Virus record (IMG/VR): IMGVR_UViG_3300046836_000582
Coordinates: 1-30,220 of that record
DNA length: 30,220 nucleotides
Strand: one strand, 5' to 3'
Source of the DNA: a virus
The notes under the pieces: generated by a model
What the model saw: only the letters and a program-made list of their open reading frames with translations
The model's database searches: none
Told to the model about the DNA's origin: nothing
Program-made: the position numbers and the translations under genes
Shown here: positions 19,359-28,076 of the stretch, one piece after another
Numbering within the stretch: the first letter of the stretch is position 1
Layout: each line of letters opens with the position of its first letter

Positions 19359-21214
19359 TGGGAGCGCGAGGCGTTACCCCGCACATCATTTCTTCGTGGC
19401 GTGGGTTGAACACATTCATATCTGAAACGAATGTCGATGAACAATCCTGGATTGATTCAGATAACGTTCTGGTCAACGCCAAGGGTGAGGCCGAAGTTCT
19501 GCGTTCTCCGAAGACATTCGGCAATGCAATCCCGTCTGGCCCATTGACGATTGTCAGTATGGATGAATACCAGCGCACTGCCGGGAATGCGCTTATCATC
19601 GATCACGGAACGCGCACAGACTATCTCCTCGCTGCCGCTGGCGCAGTGACGAACATTCGTACAGGAAGTAACGGCGCAGCTTGGACTTCTCTTTCTATGA
19701 AGGATACTCTTCAGCGCATCGACAGCCACGAGTTTATCCAGATCTTAAATGATTTCTCGATTCGCAGAAACGGAATCGATCCTCCCGCCGCAGCCCCGAC
19801 GATCTCTTATGTCGCCAATGGTGGGGATACAACAGTCATTGCATCGAGTCTCCAAGGTAGCTACTGCTACATGAATAGCGTGACCGGCCACGTAAGTCAG
19901 CCGAGCGATTTAAGCAATATCCTGGGGCCAAAGGCTGCGGGATTCGATGTGCGATTCGCCGTGACTGCAAGTGCGCAGACCGGAGTTGACAAAATCATTT
20001 TCTTTCTGACTGAAGATGGCGGATCGATTCCGTATCTAGTCATCGATAACTCTACGTCAAATCCGCATACGGTTGCCAATGCGACAACGAACTACGACAT
20101 CGTTCAGTCCAGTGTTGGACGCGATACACTAACCCCAGAGCCTATATATAATAGCGTTCCGATCACGAATGCGACACACATGTTCGAATACAAGGATCGC
20201 ATCTTCCTGGTTGCGAATGGAGGACTTCAGTATTCCGGATTCGAGACTTGCTACATCGGAAATACCTACGAGAGTTGGCCGTTTCTGAATCAGCTCAATT
20301 TGAAAAACGATAAAGCAGTCGGCGGAATCGGCACCCAATCTGGCGCCTTGATCTTCGGAGAAAAGGATTGCCATCTATTATCTGGATTTCCGTCGGACAA
20401 AGTAAGTTCTCCAAACAACGTCGTCGCAGTGACAGAACACCTGGATCCGCTGCAGTGGAACATCGGCATCACATATCCAAAGACCGCAGTTAAGACACCG
20501 TTTGGAGTTATATGGACCGATCAAACAAAACGGATTCGACTCTGGACTCAACAAGGATTCCCGTCAGAAATTGCGCAGCCTTTGCGCACAGAACTTGACG
20601 GGATGACCGGAGCCCTTACCGCGCGATGGTTCCAGCACGGGAAGAACGGCGGATACTACGTGCTGACGAACGGAGTCACGACGTTAATCCTTATGGTCTA
20701 TCTCTCACCGGCTAATGGCCAGATGCAGTTTGGTTACGGGAAGAGCACAACCCTGGATCCGGAAGCGATGGCGGTGGTGACCTTCAATAGCGAAGAGCGA
20801 TTCTTCTTCGGAAAGACAGATCAGATCTGGGAGACACTGGATCCAGACCTGGCTGGCGGTGGATGGGCCGCAGGAACTCCGATCTTTTTCAAAATGCTGA
20901 TTGGCGGAATGGATGTTCTGAATTTCACGAGCCTCCATAGCATAAACATCAACGGGGGTCTGAATACCTTAGTTGTTACGCACGATCGCCTGAACAAGAA
21001 CCAGAGCGGGGTCATTATTGATGGAGAGCCGCAGACTGTCGATCTGTCAACAGATCTCGAAGAAGCCGATACAGGCGGAACTGTGTACGGAATCGTCGAT
21101 TCACCGGAACGCGCATTCCATATTGTGAAATTCACTTTTGGCCTGGACGATACCCAATACCGAAACATTAGCGGGTTTACAGTGAATGTGAAACCACTGA
21201 AGAGGCTAATCTAA
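19358..21214 (+). CDS. Large tail nozzle/stabilisation-like protein (618 aa)
   Basis: The size, the position after the adaptor and the rhythm of beta strands resemble the tail nozzle or "stabilisation" proteins of podoviruses (P22 gp10, T7 gp12), which form a beta-propeller-like tube below the portal. Blade-like repeats can be seen: FEYKDRIFLVANGGLQYSGF, IGTQSGALIFGEKDCHLLSGF, TPFGVIWTDQTKRIRLWTQQ, FQHGKNGGYYVLTNGVTTLI, FNSEERFFFGKTDQIWETLD. The N-terminus (ISSWRGLNTFISETNVDEQSWIDSDNVLVNAKGEAEVLRSP) is typical of this class. Identification is by pattern, not motif. TAATG coupling on both sides. Confidence 0.65.
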   Translation: MGARGVTPHIISSWRGLNTFISETNVDEQSWIDSDNVLVNAKGEAEVLRSPKTFGNAIPSGPLTIVSMDEYQRTAGNALIIDHGTRTDYLLAAAGAVTNIRTGSNGAAWTSLSMKDTLQRIDSHEFIQILNDFSIRRNGIDPPAAAPTISYVANGGDTTVIASSLQGSYCYMNSVTGHVSQPSDLSNILGPKAAGFDVRFAVTASAQTGVDKIIFFLTEDGGSIPYLVIDNSTSNPHTVANATTNYDIVQSSVGRDTLTPEPIYNSVPITNATHMFEYKDRIFLVANGGLQYSGFETCYIGNTYESWPFLNQLNLKNDKAVGGIGTQSGALIFGEKDCHLLSGFPSDKVSSPNNVVAVTEHLDPLQWNIGITYPKTAVKTPFGVIWTDQTKRIRLWTQQGFPSEIAQPLRTELDGMTGALTARWFQHGKNGGYYVLTNGVTTLILMVYLSPANGQMQFGYGKSTTLDPEAMAVVTFNSEERFFFGKTDQIWETLDPDLAGGGWAAGTPIFFKMLIGGMDVLNFTSLHSININGGLNTLVVTHDRLNKNQSGVIIDGEPQTVDLSTDLEEADTGGTVYGIVDSPERAFHIVKFTFGLDDTQYRNISGFTVNVKPLKRLI

Positions 21215-22467
21215 TGGGACGCGAAATTTTCAGGAGCTATCTTCCGACACCAAACTTGATTCAGGATGGCGCAAGTCTTCCAACAACTCCAATCCAACTC
21301 TCAGATGGTGATTGGGAAGGATTGCGGCGACTTCTGGAATCTATTCGCCAGGTTGTAAATGGAACTGGCGGTACGATTACCGGCAAGACGTTTCAGACTG
21401 CAGTAGAGCCAGATCAGCGCGTCAAGATTTCCACAGCTAGTGGGATTCAGATCTTCAATGCGAAGAACCAAATCACGGCCACGTTTGACGGAGACGAGTT
21501 AACCATTCTTGGTGGCACCATTACCGGCGCAACATTCCAAACAGCATTGAGCCCGAATCAGCGAGTCGAGATCACTACCGCAAACGGGATTCGAATTTAC
21601 GACAATACGAATACACTAACCGCGCAGTTCAATGGCACAACACTCACTCTTATCGGCGGGACGATTACAGGCGGAACCATTACCGGATCTACTATCAAAA
21701 CCGCAGTTAGCCCAAACGCACGAACAGAAATTACTACCGCGGATGGTGTTCGGATTTACGATTCGACAAACGCGCTTGTGGCTCAACTTGCTTCTGCAAA
21801 TGCAGGCGGCGTTTCCGGATCGTTTCTTTTTGCGAGTAAGGCATCGATCACAACTGAGCTTCGTACAAATAGCATCGTTAGTGGAAGCGGCGCTGGAAAT
21901 CCGATCACAATCGATTCCCTAACCGGTGCAACTCTTGGGGGCCAAGCGGATATCAAAATCGACGGATCCGCAGCTCAGGGGAAAGTAAAATTCGAAACGC
22001 AAGGCGTCACCCGAGTCACGATCGATAACACAGGGCTAGTTATAAATTCCGGGGTCGTAACCGGAAACTTGACCGGGAACGTCACAGGAAATGTGACCGG
22101 CAATCTTACCGGCGACAGTACAGGTACGCATAATGGTGCTGTTGCAGGGTCTGGCAGCATTCGTGGGTCGTTCGTAGAGGCGTCATCATATCTCCAAAGC
22201 GACACCGGGGATGTCTATCTTGGTCCAAGTGCTTCGAGTATTTATTCCATGATTAAAACGAACGGCGGAACAACTATTAAAGCGAGAAAAGCGGATAACA
22301 GTGGCTATGCGAGTTTTGAGGCTGGGGATATCACGTCCAGTGGTCTAGTCTCCTGCTCGACCATCACGGCAGGATCTACCGCCTTTGGCGGCATTACTGG
22401 AACGTTCAATCCAACTTTGGCTACCAGTGTTACCTTTGTTGATGGTATATTATTTGCATTCAGCTAG
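21214..22467 (+). CDS. Tail fibre with 48-residue repeats (417 aa)
   Basis: After an N-terminal anchoring region (1-50), three repeats of about 48 residues follow (starting near 52, 100 and 148), each with GGTITG, then QTA-x-(S/E)P-x2-R, then a GI-x-I strand and a short loop ending in LTIL or LTLI. The third copy has an extra GGTITG. Further on are triple Asn-(Val/Leu)-Thr-Gly turns (about 281-298), an SGSIRG motif and a smooth C-terminal domain. This is typical of a thin trimeric beta-rich fibre shaft with a distal tip. It probably binds the host surface, alongside the tailspike at 2081. Confidence 0.8.
   Translation: MGREIFRSYLPTPNLIQDGASLPTTPIQLSDGDWEGLRRLLESIRQVVNGTGGTITGKTFQTAVEPDQRVKISTASGIQIFNAKNQITATFDGDELTILGGTITGATFQTALSPNQRVEITTANGIRIYDNTNTLTAQFNGTTLTLIGGTITGGTITGSTIKTAVSPNARTEITTADGVRIYDSTNALVAQLASANAGGVSGSFLFASKASITTELRTNSIVSGSGAGNPITIDSLTGATLGGQADIKIDGSAAQGKVKFETQGVTRVTIDNTGLVINSGVVTGNLTGNVTGNVTGNLTGDSTGTHNGAVAGSGSIRGSFVEASSYLQSDTGDVYLGPSASSIYSMIKTNGGTTIKARKADNSGYASFEAGDITSSGLVSCSTITAGSTAFGGITGTFNPTLATSVTFVDGILFAFS
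21367..21800 (+). repeat. Three diverged 144-bp coding repeats in the fibre gene
   Basis: Units begin near 21367, 21511 and 21655. They are clearly related in protein but well diverged in DNA, so this is an old in-frame duplication and not a recent slippage event. Confidence 0.7.
22443..22451 (+). promoter_or_regulatory. Extended -10 element inside the fibre 3' end
   Basis: TGG-TATATT with the hexamer at 22446-22451 (5/6). A start near 22458 gives a leader of about 60 nt before the ATG at 22518; a small hairpin GGCT-AAAC-AGCC (22470-22481) lies in it. Confidence 0.4.
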
Positions 22468-22517
22468 ACGGCTAAACAGCCAGTTAAAAAGTTAGACAGT
22501 TAAAGGAGGTTCACACA

Positions 22518-22808
22518 ATGCTTGGACATGTTCCCGTAGATCCGCTCGATTATGAACTGATTCGACTCGCTTATCTCTCACAGCAAGAGGCAACTGCAAA
22601 ATTGCAAGAACGATATACAGTTGTTCAGCAGCAACTCGCACGCATGGCTGAGAAGGCTGGCGTTAGGTTGGAGGATTACACCTTCAGTCTGGATACCCAT
22701 ATGTTTGAGCCAATTCCCAAACCAACAACAATTGAAAAAGCACCGGTCGAAGAGGCAAAGACGGATGCGGCACTGTCGAATGTTGTTGACTTTCCAACCA
22801 CTTCATAA
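22518..22808 (+). CDS. Small coiled-coil protein (96 aa)
   Basis: AAAGGAGG stands upstream of the ATG, one of the strongest ribosome binding sites in the window. Residues 12-48 form a long helix with heptad-like spacing (ELIRLAYLSQQEATAKLQERYTVVQQQLARMAEKAG), followed by a Pro/Glu/Lys-rich tail. It lies between the fibre and the internal-protein block. It could be a fibre chaperone or a minor virion protein. No family recognised. Confidence 0.7.
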   Translation: MLGHVPVDPLDYELIRLAYLSQQEATAKLQERYTVVQQQLARMAEKAGVRLEDYTFSLDTHMFEPIPKPTTIEKAPVEEAKTDAALSNVVDFPTTS

Positions 22809-22823
22809 AGCAATTCCGGCCTG

Positions 22824-22832
22824 GGGTATAAT
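22824..22832 (+). promoter_or_regulatory. Perfect TATAAT, predicted leaderless start of the 22839 gene
   Basis: GGG-TATAAT with the hexamer at 22827-22832 (6/6), then 6 nt (GACTCT), then ATG at 22839. No Shine-Dalgarno lies in reach. The cleanest member of the set. Confidence 0.65.
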
Positions 22833-22838
22833 GACTCT

Positions 22839-23699
22839 ATGGCCGGAATTCCTACACCTTTCGATTGGCAATCTCTGATAACGCCTGCCGCCGCTTTCGG
22901 TGGCAAGCTTCTTGGGGATACCCTTGCTCCAGCACCAGACTTAATGCAGGCGCGAACTAATCAGCAAACCGCACAAGTCAATAACGAAATTGCAAAACAG
23001 AAGATGGCAAACGCGAATGCGATTCGTGGCATTGCTCTGCCCGGAATGATGACCCAGCTTGGGTATTCTCCTGCGCAAGGCTCTCAAGCAGCGTCGAACT
23101 ACGGATTCTCAGCAAACAATCCAAACCCAACTTACGGACCTACTGACTCAACGTCGACTCCAGGGACCGGATCCAAAGTCGGAAAAGCAATTCTCGGCGC
23201 CGGAATGAGCGTTGCTCCAGCAGTCGCGGGAAGCCTTCTTAAAGGTGGCGCAATAGCCGCTGGGAAACTTGGTGGTACAACAATGCTCGGCACTGCTCCG
23301 GTAGCAAGTGGAGGAATCGGTGGCGCATTAGGTTTCGGGGCTCCAGGGATTCTTGGACTCGGAGCTGCAACTCTACCGGTACTCGGCGGTGCCGCCCTAG
23401 CTGCAGATCTGATTTGGAAACATACCCAGGTTCATCCGACTGCTGATAAATGGGTTCAAAGTGCGCAGAATCCATTCGATGCAAAATGGAAACAAGTCGA
23501 ACAGGCACAGCAATCGGGCCAGATCTCGGCGCAGCAGGCTCAGCAAACAAAGGTGCAGAATGCGCAGAACTATCTGAATGCTCTGCAAAGTTTCGCAGGT
23601 CAGGGGAGCAAAAATCTGACTGTTGCGAAACAGGCTGCAACAACGTTCCGACAATACTACGGTGACCCATCGCAATATGGAGTCCAGCTTTCGTTTTAG
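22839..23699 (+). CDS. Internal virion/ejection protein candidate with Gly/Ala hydrophobic core (286 aa)
   Basis: A helical N-terminus (LMQARTNQQTAQVNNEIAKQKMANANAIRG) and a low-complexity linker are followed by a long Gly/Ala/Leu-rich hydrophobic stretch (about 108-190, GKAILGAGMSVAPAVAGSLLKGG, GAPGILGLGAATLPVLGGAALA) that could insert in membranes. The C-terminus is Gln/Ala-rich helix (VEQAQQSGQISAQQAQQTKVQNAQNYL). This composition is typical of podoviral proteins ejected with the DNA to cross the envelope. It is the first of four such genes in a row. Confidence 0.65.
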   Translation: MAGIPTPFDWQSLITPAAAFGGKLLGDTLAPAPDLMQARTNQQTAQVNNEIAKQKMANANAIRGIALPGMMTQLGYSPAQGSQAASNYGFSANNPNPTYGPTDSTSTPGTGSKVGKAILGAGMSVAPAVAGSLLKGGAIAAGKLGGTTMLGTAPVASGGIGGALGFGAPGILGLGAATLPVLGGAALAADLIWKHTQVHPTADKWVQSAQNPFDAKWKQVEQAQQSGQISAQQAQQTKVQNAQNYLNALQSFAGQGSKNLTVAKQAATTFRQYYGDPSQYGVQLSF

Positions 23700-23708
23700 G
23701 AGACAACA

Positions 23709-24716
23709 GTGGGAATCATGAATCCGAATATCAATCCTTTAACAGGGAAACTCCTGACTCAGGACGAAATCGATTATTACAACGCCAACGGGTATCTACC
23801 GACCCCTGCTGGTGGAGCTCCGTTCATGAATTCTCCGGCACCGATTGATTCGTCTGCTGCTATGTTTTCAGACGGAGAAGGAATTCCGAATCCCTACCTG
23901 GCGCCTCCCGCTGCAACGCCGACTACCGCAGCCGCTCCAGCAGCTGCTCCAGCAGCCGCTCCAGCAGCTGCTCCAGCAGCCGCTCCAGCAGCCGCTCCCG
24001 TAGCTGCGCAGGATCCGTGGACTGATATCGCGAATGCGTATGGGCTCGGAGCGCCACCTGCAGTCGGGATGCCAGCAACTATGTCGCCGGTCAAAATTGG
24101 GCCAGCACCGCAGGCGCAACCGGCATTGATCGATCCTGCTTCGATCCCACAGCCGACTGCGCAACAGATGTCTGTCAGTCCAGAGATTCAGGCAATGGCA
24201 AGCGGTCAGGGCTATTCGCCAGATGTTGTGGCGCAGATGAAAGCCAATGCGATTCAGGATGCCGCATCTGCTGGCCAGCAAGAACTTTCTCAGACAAAGC
24301 GAATGCTTGGTGCGAACGGAATTCAGGGTGGCGCCGCGGCTGGGGTTGTTGGTGATGTCGCTCGACGCACTGGCGAGACACAACGCACTGCCACAGGGCA
24401 GATCGATGTGAACAATGCGCAAGTCGGAAACGAGAATGCAAAATTCGGTATCGGTCAGGAGACAACGATCGGCCAGAATAATATGCAGGCCACGAACGCT
24501 ATGGCTCTGGCGAATGCCAGCGCTCTGTATCAGGGTCTTCGTTCGAATCAGGATGCAACGAATACGACAAACCAGATGAATACCGGTTTGACGTTCCAAC
24601 GGCAGAACGATCAGGCGACAATGGACTACAACAATCAGAAGAGCCAATGGGATGAGCTGAACAAGCGATTCGGGCAGTCACAGAATATTCTCGGAGCGTG
24701 GGGGGCTGCAGCATGA
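23709..24716 (+). CDS. Internal virion protein candidate with Ala-Pro repeat (335 aa)
   Basis: GTG at 23709 is preferred because AGGAG stands 7 nt upstream; the ATG at 23718 is too far from it. A Pro-rich N-terminus leads to six copies of AAAP (about 74-97), a disordered region, and then a helical Gln/Asn/Ala-rich half (PEIQAMASGQGYSPDVVAQMKANAIQDAASAG, MQATNAMALANASALYQGLRSNQ). It follows a pattern like that of the preceding gene, so I infer a second ejected or inner-head protein. Its stop overlaps the next ATG (ATGA). Confidence 0.65.
   Translation: MGIMNPNINPLTGKLLTQDEIDYYNANGYLPTPAGGAPFMNSPAPIDSSAAMFSDGEGIPNPYLAPPAATPTTAAAPAAAPAAAPAAAPAAAPAAAPVAAQDPWTDIANAYGLGAPPAVGMPATMSPVKIGPAPQAQPALIDPASIPQPTAQQMSVSPEIQAMASGQGYSPDVVAQMKANAIQDAASAGQQELSQTKRMLGANGIQGGAAAGVVGDVARRTGETQRTATGQIDVNNAQVGNENAKFGIGQETTIGQNNMQATNAMALANASALYQGLRSNQDATNTTNQMNTGLTFQRQNDQATMDYNNQKSQWDELNKRFGQSQNILGAWGAAA
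23928..23999 (+). repeat. Six tandem 12-bp units coding AAAP
   Basis: Unit GCAGCYGCTCCA repeats six times in frame, with C and T alternating at the fifth-codon-base position in the order C, T, C, T, C, C and a final CCC. The alternation suggests duplication of a 24-bp double unit. The copy number is likely to vary between related phages or be misassembled. Confidence 0.8.
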
Positions 24717-26038
24717 CACCAGAGGAATTAGATGTTTTGGAACAGCTTGTAGCGAATCACAAACAGAATGCCGCAGGTGCGGATGTCGCATACTCGAATG
24801 CGAATCCCGTGCCGCCACAAGCAAATCCTGCTGCGCCTTATCAAGCACAAGCTGCGCAGTACAAGACTCAAGCGGATGCCTTGGATACGCAGGCACAGAC
24901 TCCTTATCCGCAGCCGGTAGGCGCAAAGCAACATGCAGTCGCTGCGACTCAGGCAGCGATGGAGAACTTCGGTCGACTCGGGGCTCCTGGTGGCTACTAT
25001 GGCCAGGAAGATCAAAGGCAGAAGGACTTCATTGCAGAAAACGATAAGCGCGTGGCGCAGGCAAAGGCGCTTCGCGGTGAGTCGGCGCAGCAGCAACAGA
25101 TGGGGCAGACAGCGACATATCAGGCTGGTGAGTTGGCGGATCGGAATCGCAATGCGGACATCAATCAGGGCGAATTGGATTTGAAGAACAAAATTGCGAA
25201 CAGACCGGTGCGTGCGAATGAGACGACCGGATCCTCGTCGCAGGCTGTCGATCCGAATACGCAAATGCCAATTCCCGGAACGGAAGTCAAAGGACCGCCA
25301 CGACCGGAAGTTCCGAATAAACTTCCAACTAAAGTTATCGATGAGGGAAACGGGAAGTTTGGGATGTGGGCGTATGATCCAACTGAGGGAAGTCTCGTAC
25401 ATCGTGTTGGCGATGCGCCTGCTCCTGGCGCCGGAGGAGCGGGTGGTGCTCCAGCAGTTCAGCAATATACAGCTCCTGACGGGACAACGCACGTCGCTGT
25501 TGTGGATAAGAAATCTGCAACCGGTCGTGATGTAACGATGCAAGGAGACACCGCTAAAACTCCAATTCAAGGACCAGCAGCAGGTAATGCAAATGCAAAG
25601 GCTCTGAATACGGCACAGGTTAGTACAAGCGCAGCTCGAAACATGGTTGCCAGTATGCAGGATACGCTGGCTCGAATCAAATCTGGAAAATCGACTGCTA
25701 TAGGTGCAGACGACATGAATCTGTTATCTCAGCATTTGGCGATGACGTTTGGAACCGTCAAAGGGGCTCGTACAGGTCGAGACTTAATTCAAGAACACGT
25801 GAACGCGAGAGACCTTGGCGACAAGATGCAGGTCATTATGGAAAGCGTCCTGCACGGCGATCAGTTAGCTCCAGGGCAACGTGAAGAGTTTGTTCACTTG
25901 GCCCAGCAACGTTATGCCGAACTTCTCAGCGAACAGAAAAATTTGCAGCAGGATTTCGGAACCGCACCAGATTCAGGGAATGACGGGTTTGTTAAACCCG
26001 GGGGAGCCTTGGATAGTGTTTTGAAGGGTAAGCACTAA
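24713..26038 (+). CDS. Internal virion protein candidate (441 aa)
   Basis: The ATG at 24713 overlaps the previous stop (ATGA) and is preferred over a GTG at 24698. The product begins MTPEELDVLEQLVANHK and is Gln/Ala-rich and mostly helical, with a disordered Gly/Ala/Pro segment at about 225-255. The last third (VSTSAARNMVASMQDTLARIKSGKSTAIGADDMNLLSQHLAMTFG, REEFVHLAQQRYAEL) resembles the structured end of large ejection proteins. The same MTPEEL opening occurs in the 70-residue protein at 28073, perhaps by chance. No catalytic motif visible. Confidence 0.65.
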   Translation: MTPEELDVLEQLVANHKQNAAGADVAYSNANPVPPQANPAAPYQAQAAQYKTQADALDTQAQTPYPQPVGAKQHAVAATQAAMENFGRLGAPGGYYGQEDQRQKDFIAENDKRVAQAKALRGESAQQQQMGQTATYQAGELADRNRNADINQGELDLKNKIANRPVRANETTGSSSQAVDPNTQMPIPGTEVKGPPRPEVPNKLPTKVIDEGNGKFGMWAYDPTEGSLVHRVGDAPAPGAGGAGGAPAVQQYTAPDGTTHVAVVDKKSATGRDVTMQGDTAKTPIQGPAAGNANAKALNTAQVSTSAARNMVASMQDTLARIKSGKSTAIGADDMNLLSQHLAMTFGTVKGARTGRDLIQEHVNARDLGDKMQVIMESVLHGDQLAPGQREEFVHLAQQRYAELLSEQKNLQQDFGTAPDSGNDGFVKPGGALDSVLKGKH

Positions 26039-26039
26039 C

Positions 26040-28076
26040 ATGGCAGATTATACGATTGCAGAACTGCTTGCAGCAGTTAAGCAAGACCATCCTGAATTTG
26101 CGAATGTAGATGATAAAACTCTTCTCCATGCCGTATCTGTTGACCATCCGGATATGGTCAAAGGCGCAAAAGAATTTCAGACTCCAGCCGCTGTCGCAGA
26201 TCCTGGTATTTTTTCCAGATATGTAACCGGCTTAAAGGATGCGGTTGTCGGTGCGGGTACAAGTCTTTACCATGCATTTGCGGATCCGCAAACCGCAGCC
26301 GAAAAAGCCTCTGGCGTTCCTATAGTCTCAACGCAAGCTCCGTTCTTTCCGCAAGCGGCAAAACGTATGCTTGTCGACCCGCAGATCGAACAATACCACC
26401 AAGCAAAAGAAGCGGAGAAACAAGGTCGCACATCGGAAATGGTTGGTCATGCTGTAGCCGCTGCTGTCCCTGGCGCGGGGCCAGTCGCTGCGGCAATTGG
26501 GCAACGCGCGGGGACCGGTGACTTCGCTGGAGCCGCTGGAATGGCAACTCCGGTGGTCGCGGCGGAACTGGCCGGTCCTGTCGTTGGCGCAGCGGATAAG
26601 CTGACGGCGCCTGATGCGATGATGATGAGAGCTGCAAAGCTTCGCGAGATTCAGAATGCCGGATTCAACAAGAAAGCAGCGGGATTTGGAATGGCGGTTG
26701 GTGGTGTCGCCGGTTACAAAATGGGTGGACCCTACGAAGCTGCCGCAGGTGCCGCAACAGGCGGGGCTCTTGCTGGTGAAGGTGTGCCAGTAGTCGCAGG
26801 CAAACTAGCGGATCTCGCAGAGCGAGTTGCGAAAATCCGTGCTGGAAGACCGGAACCAGTTCAGCAAGCAAATCCAATTCCGGATGCGACAGCCCAGGCG
26901 CAGAGCACAATTCCGTCTCCTGCTCCGCAGACTGCACCTGCCACTATCCCGATGCCGCAGGCGCCGATTGCGTCAAGCCGCGGATCGGATACCGGATATG
27001 TGCCTAAGTTTGGCGAAGGCGAAGTTGGAGCGCCAGCAACGGCGCCTCCACCAGCAGGCGAATTCTCGCCAGTTGCGAAGGGTCCAAATGACGCAGCGCA
27101 TTACGATGCCCTGAACAACGCAACGATGAACCGCGTTCTTGGGATTCGCGAACCGGAAGATATTACCGGACAGGCAACAACTCCTCCTGGTGAGGCGCCA
27201 GCGGCTCAGCCTGCGGTGCCAGAGAATGTGCAGAACCTGGCATATGCCATCATCCGTCGCGGCAAAGGGAAGATCGGTGCGGATCTTGCGCTCACCAATG
27301 CGCAATACCTCCTGAAGATGATGCCGGAACTGGATGGCCTTTCCGAAGTGCCGGATTCCACTGGCGTCTCTCCGTTGGATCGTCATCTTACAGAACGTCT
27401 GAACCAGACGGGTCACGAGATCAACGCCGAACTACAGCAGAATGCCGACAAGCAAGTCAGCACGGTAAATGCAAAATCTGAGCTGAATGTTCTTGCAGAA
27501 ATGGCTCGAACATCAAATCAGACATCGCTGTTTAACAACATCAACAAACTCGGAAAACTCTTCGCAGATAAGAATACAGTTTCGGGTCAGGAAGTGGCGG
27601 ATATTCGGCAGCATCTGAACGATTCGCCAATTGATATCTCAGAAGGAATCGGGAAGAACGTTTATGAAGTTTTCAAGCAGCTCACCGAACAGGTCAGTCC
27701 GAAACTCGCAGATCTGAACAAGGACTACTTCACGATCAAAACTGCTACGGAACTAGCAGAGATTCGAACCGGTGGCAAGACTGCTGAATCCCAGGTTGGA
27801 GCAGGAACTCGTCCAAAGCAGAACTACTCCGACTTCGAGAAGGCGAGAATCGATAAGCTGAAAGAGATCCAGGCCGCGAATGACGCTGCAGCAAAGGGCG
27901 AAGCGAAAGCCGGAACCGCAGCGGAGAAAGCCGCGCAGAAGGCAACCGATAAGGCTGCAGCCGATAAAGCCGCGGCGGATAAGAAGGCTTTGGCTGACAA
28001 AGCTGCGGAAACACTTCGTCGACAGCGACTGGACAAAGCGAATCAGGAATCAAAAGCGAAAGGATTGAACCTGTGA
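26040..28076 (+). CDS. Large internal virion/ejection protein candidate (678 aa)
   Basis: The N-terminus (ADYTIAELLAAVKQDHPEFANVDDKTLLHAVSVDHPDM) is a small helical domain. An Ala/Gly-rich hydrophobic part follows (about 140-255, VAAAVPGAGPVAAAIGQRAGTG and GGVAGYKMGGPYEAAAGAATGG), then a Pro-rich linker, a helical domain (about 395-600) and a Lys/Ala-rich coiled coil at the end (EKAAQKATDKAAADKAAADKK). The layout fits the largest ejected protein of podoviruses. No lytic transglycosylase motif was seen, so it may act as channel rather than enzyme. RBS AAGGG; coupled to the next gene by GTGA. Confidence 0.68.
   Translation: MADYTIAELLAAVKQDHPEFANVDDKTLLHAVSVDHPDMVKGAKEFQTPAAVADPGIFSRYVTGLKDAVVGAGTSLYHAFADPQTAAEKASGVPIVSTQAPFFPQAAKRMLVDPQIEQYHQAKEAEKQGRTSEMVGHAVAAAVPGAGPVAAAIGQRAGTGDFAGAAGMATPVVAAELAGPVVGAADKLTAPDAMMMRAAKLREIQNAGFNKKAAGFGMAVGGVAGYKMGGPYEAAAGAATGGALAGEGVPVVAGKLADLAERVAKIRAGRPEPVQQANPIPDATAQAQSTIPSPAPQTAPATIPMPQAPIASSRGSDTGYVPKFGEGEVGAPATAPPPAGEFSPVAKGPNDAAHYDALNNATMNRVLGIREPEDITGQATTPPGEAPAAQPAVPENVQNLAYAIIRRGKGKIGADLALTNAQYLLKMMPELDGLSEVPDSTGVSPLDRHLTERLNQTGHEINAELQQNADKQVSTVNAKSELNVLAEMARTSNQTSLFNNINKLGKLFADKNTVSGQEVADIRQHLNDSPIDISEGIGKNVYEVFKQLTEQVSPKLADLNKDYFTIKTATELAEIRTGGKTAESQVGAGTRPKQNYSDFEKARIDKLKEIQAANDAAAKGEAKAGTAAEKAAQKATDKAAADKAAADKKALADKAAETLRRQRLDKANQESKAKGLNL

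Noticed and set aside
23868-25570. Long minus-strand ORFs opposite the internal virion genes
   Set aside because: They are mirror frames of biased, repetitive coding DNA (the AAAP array reads as Cys-Trp-Ser-Gly repeats). No starts or domains support them.
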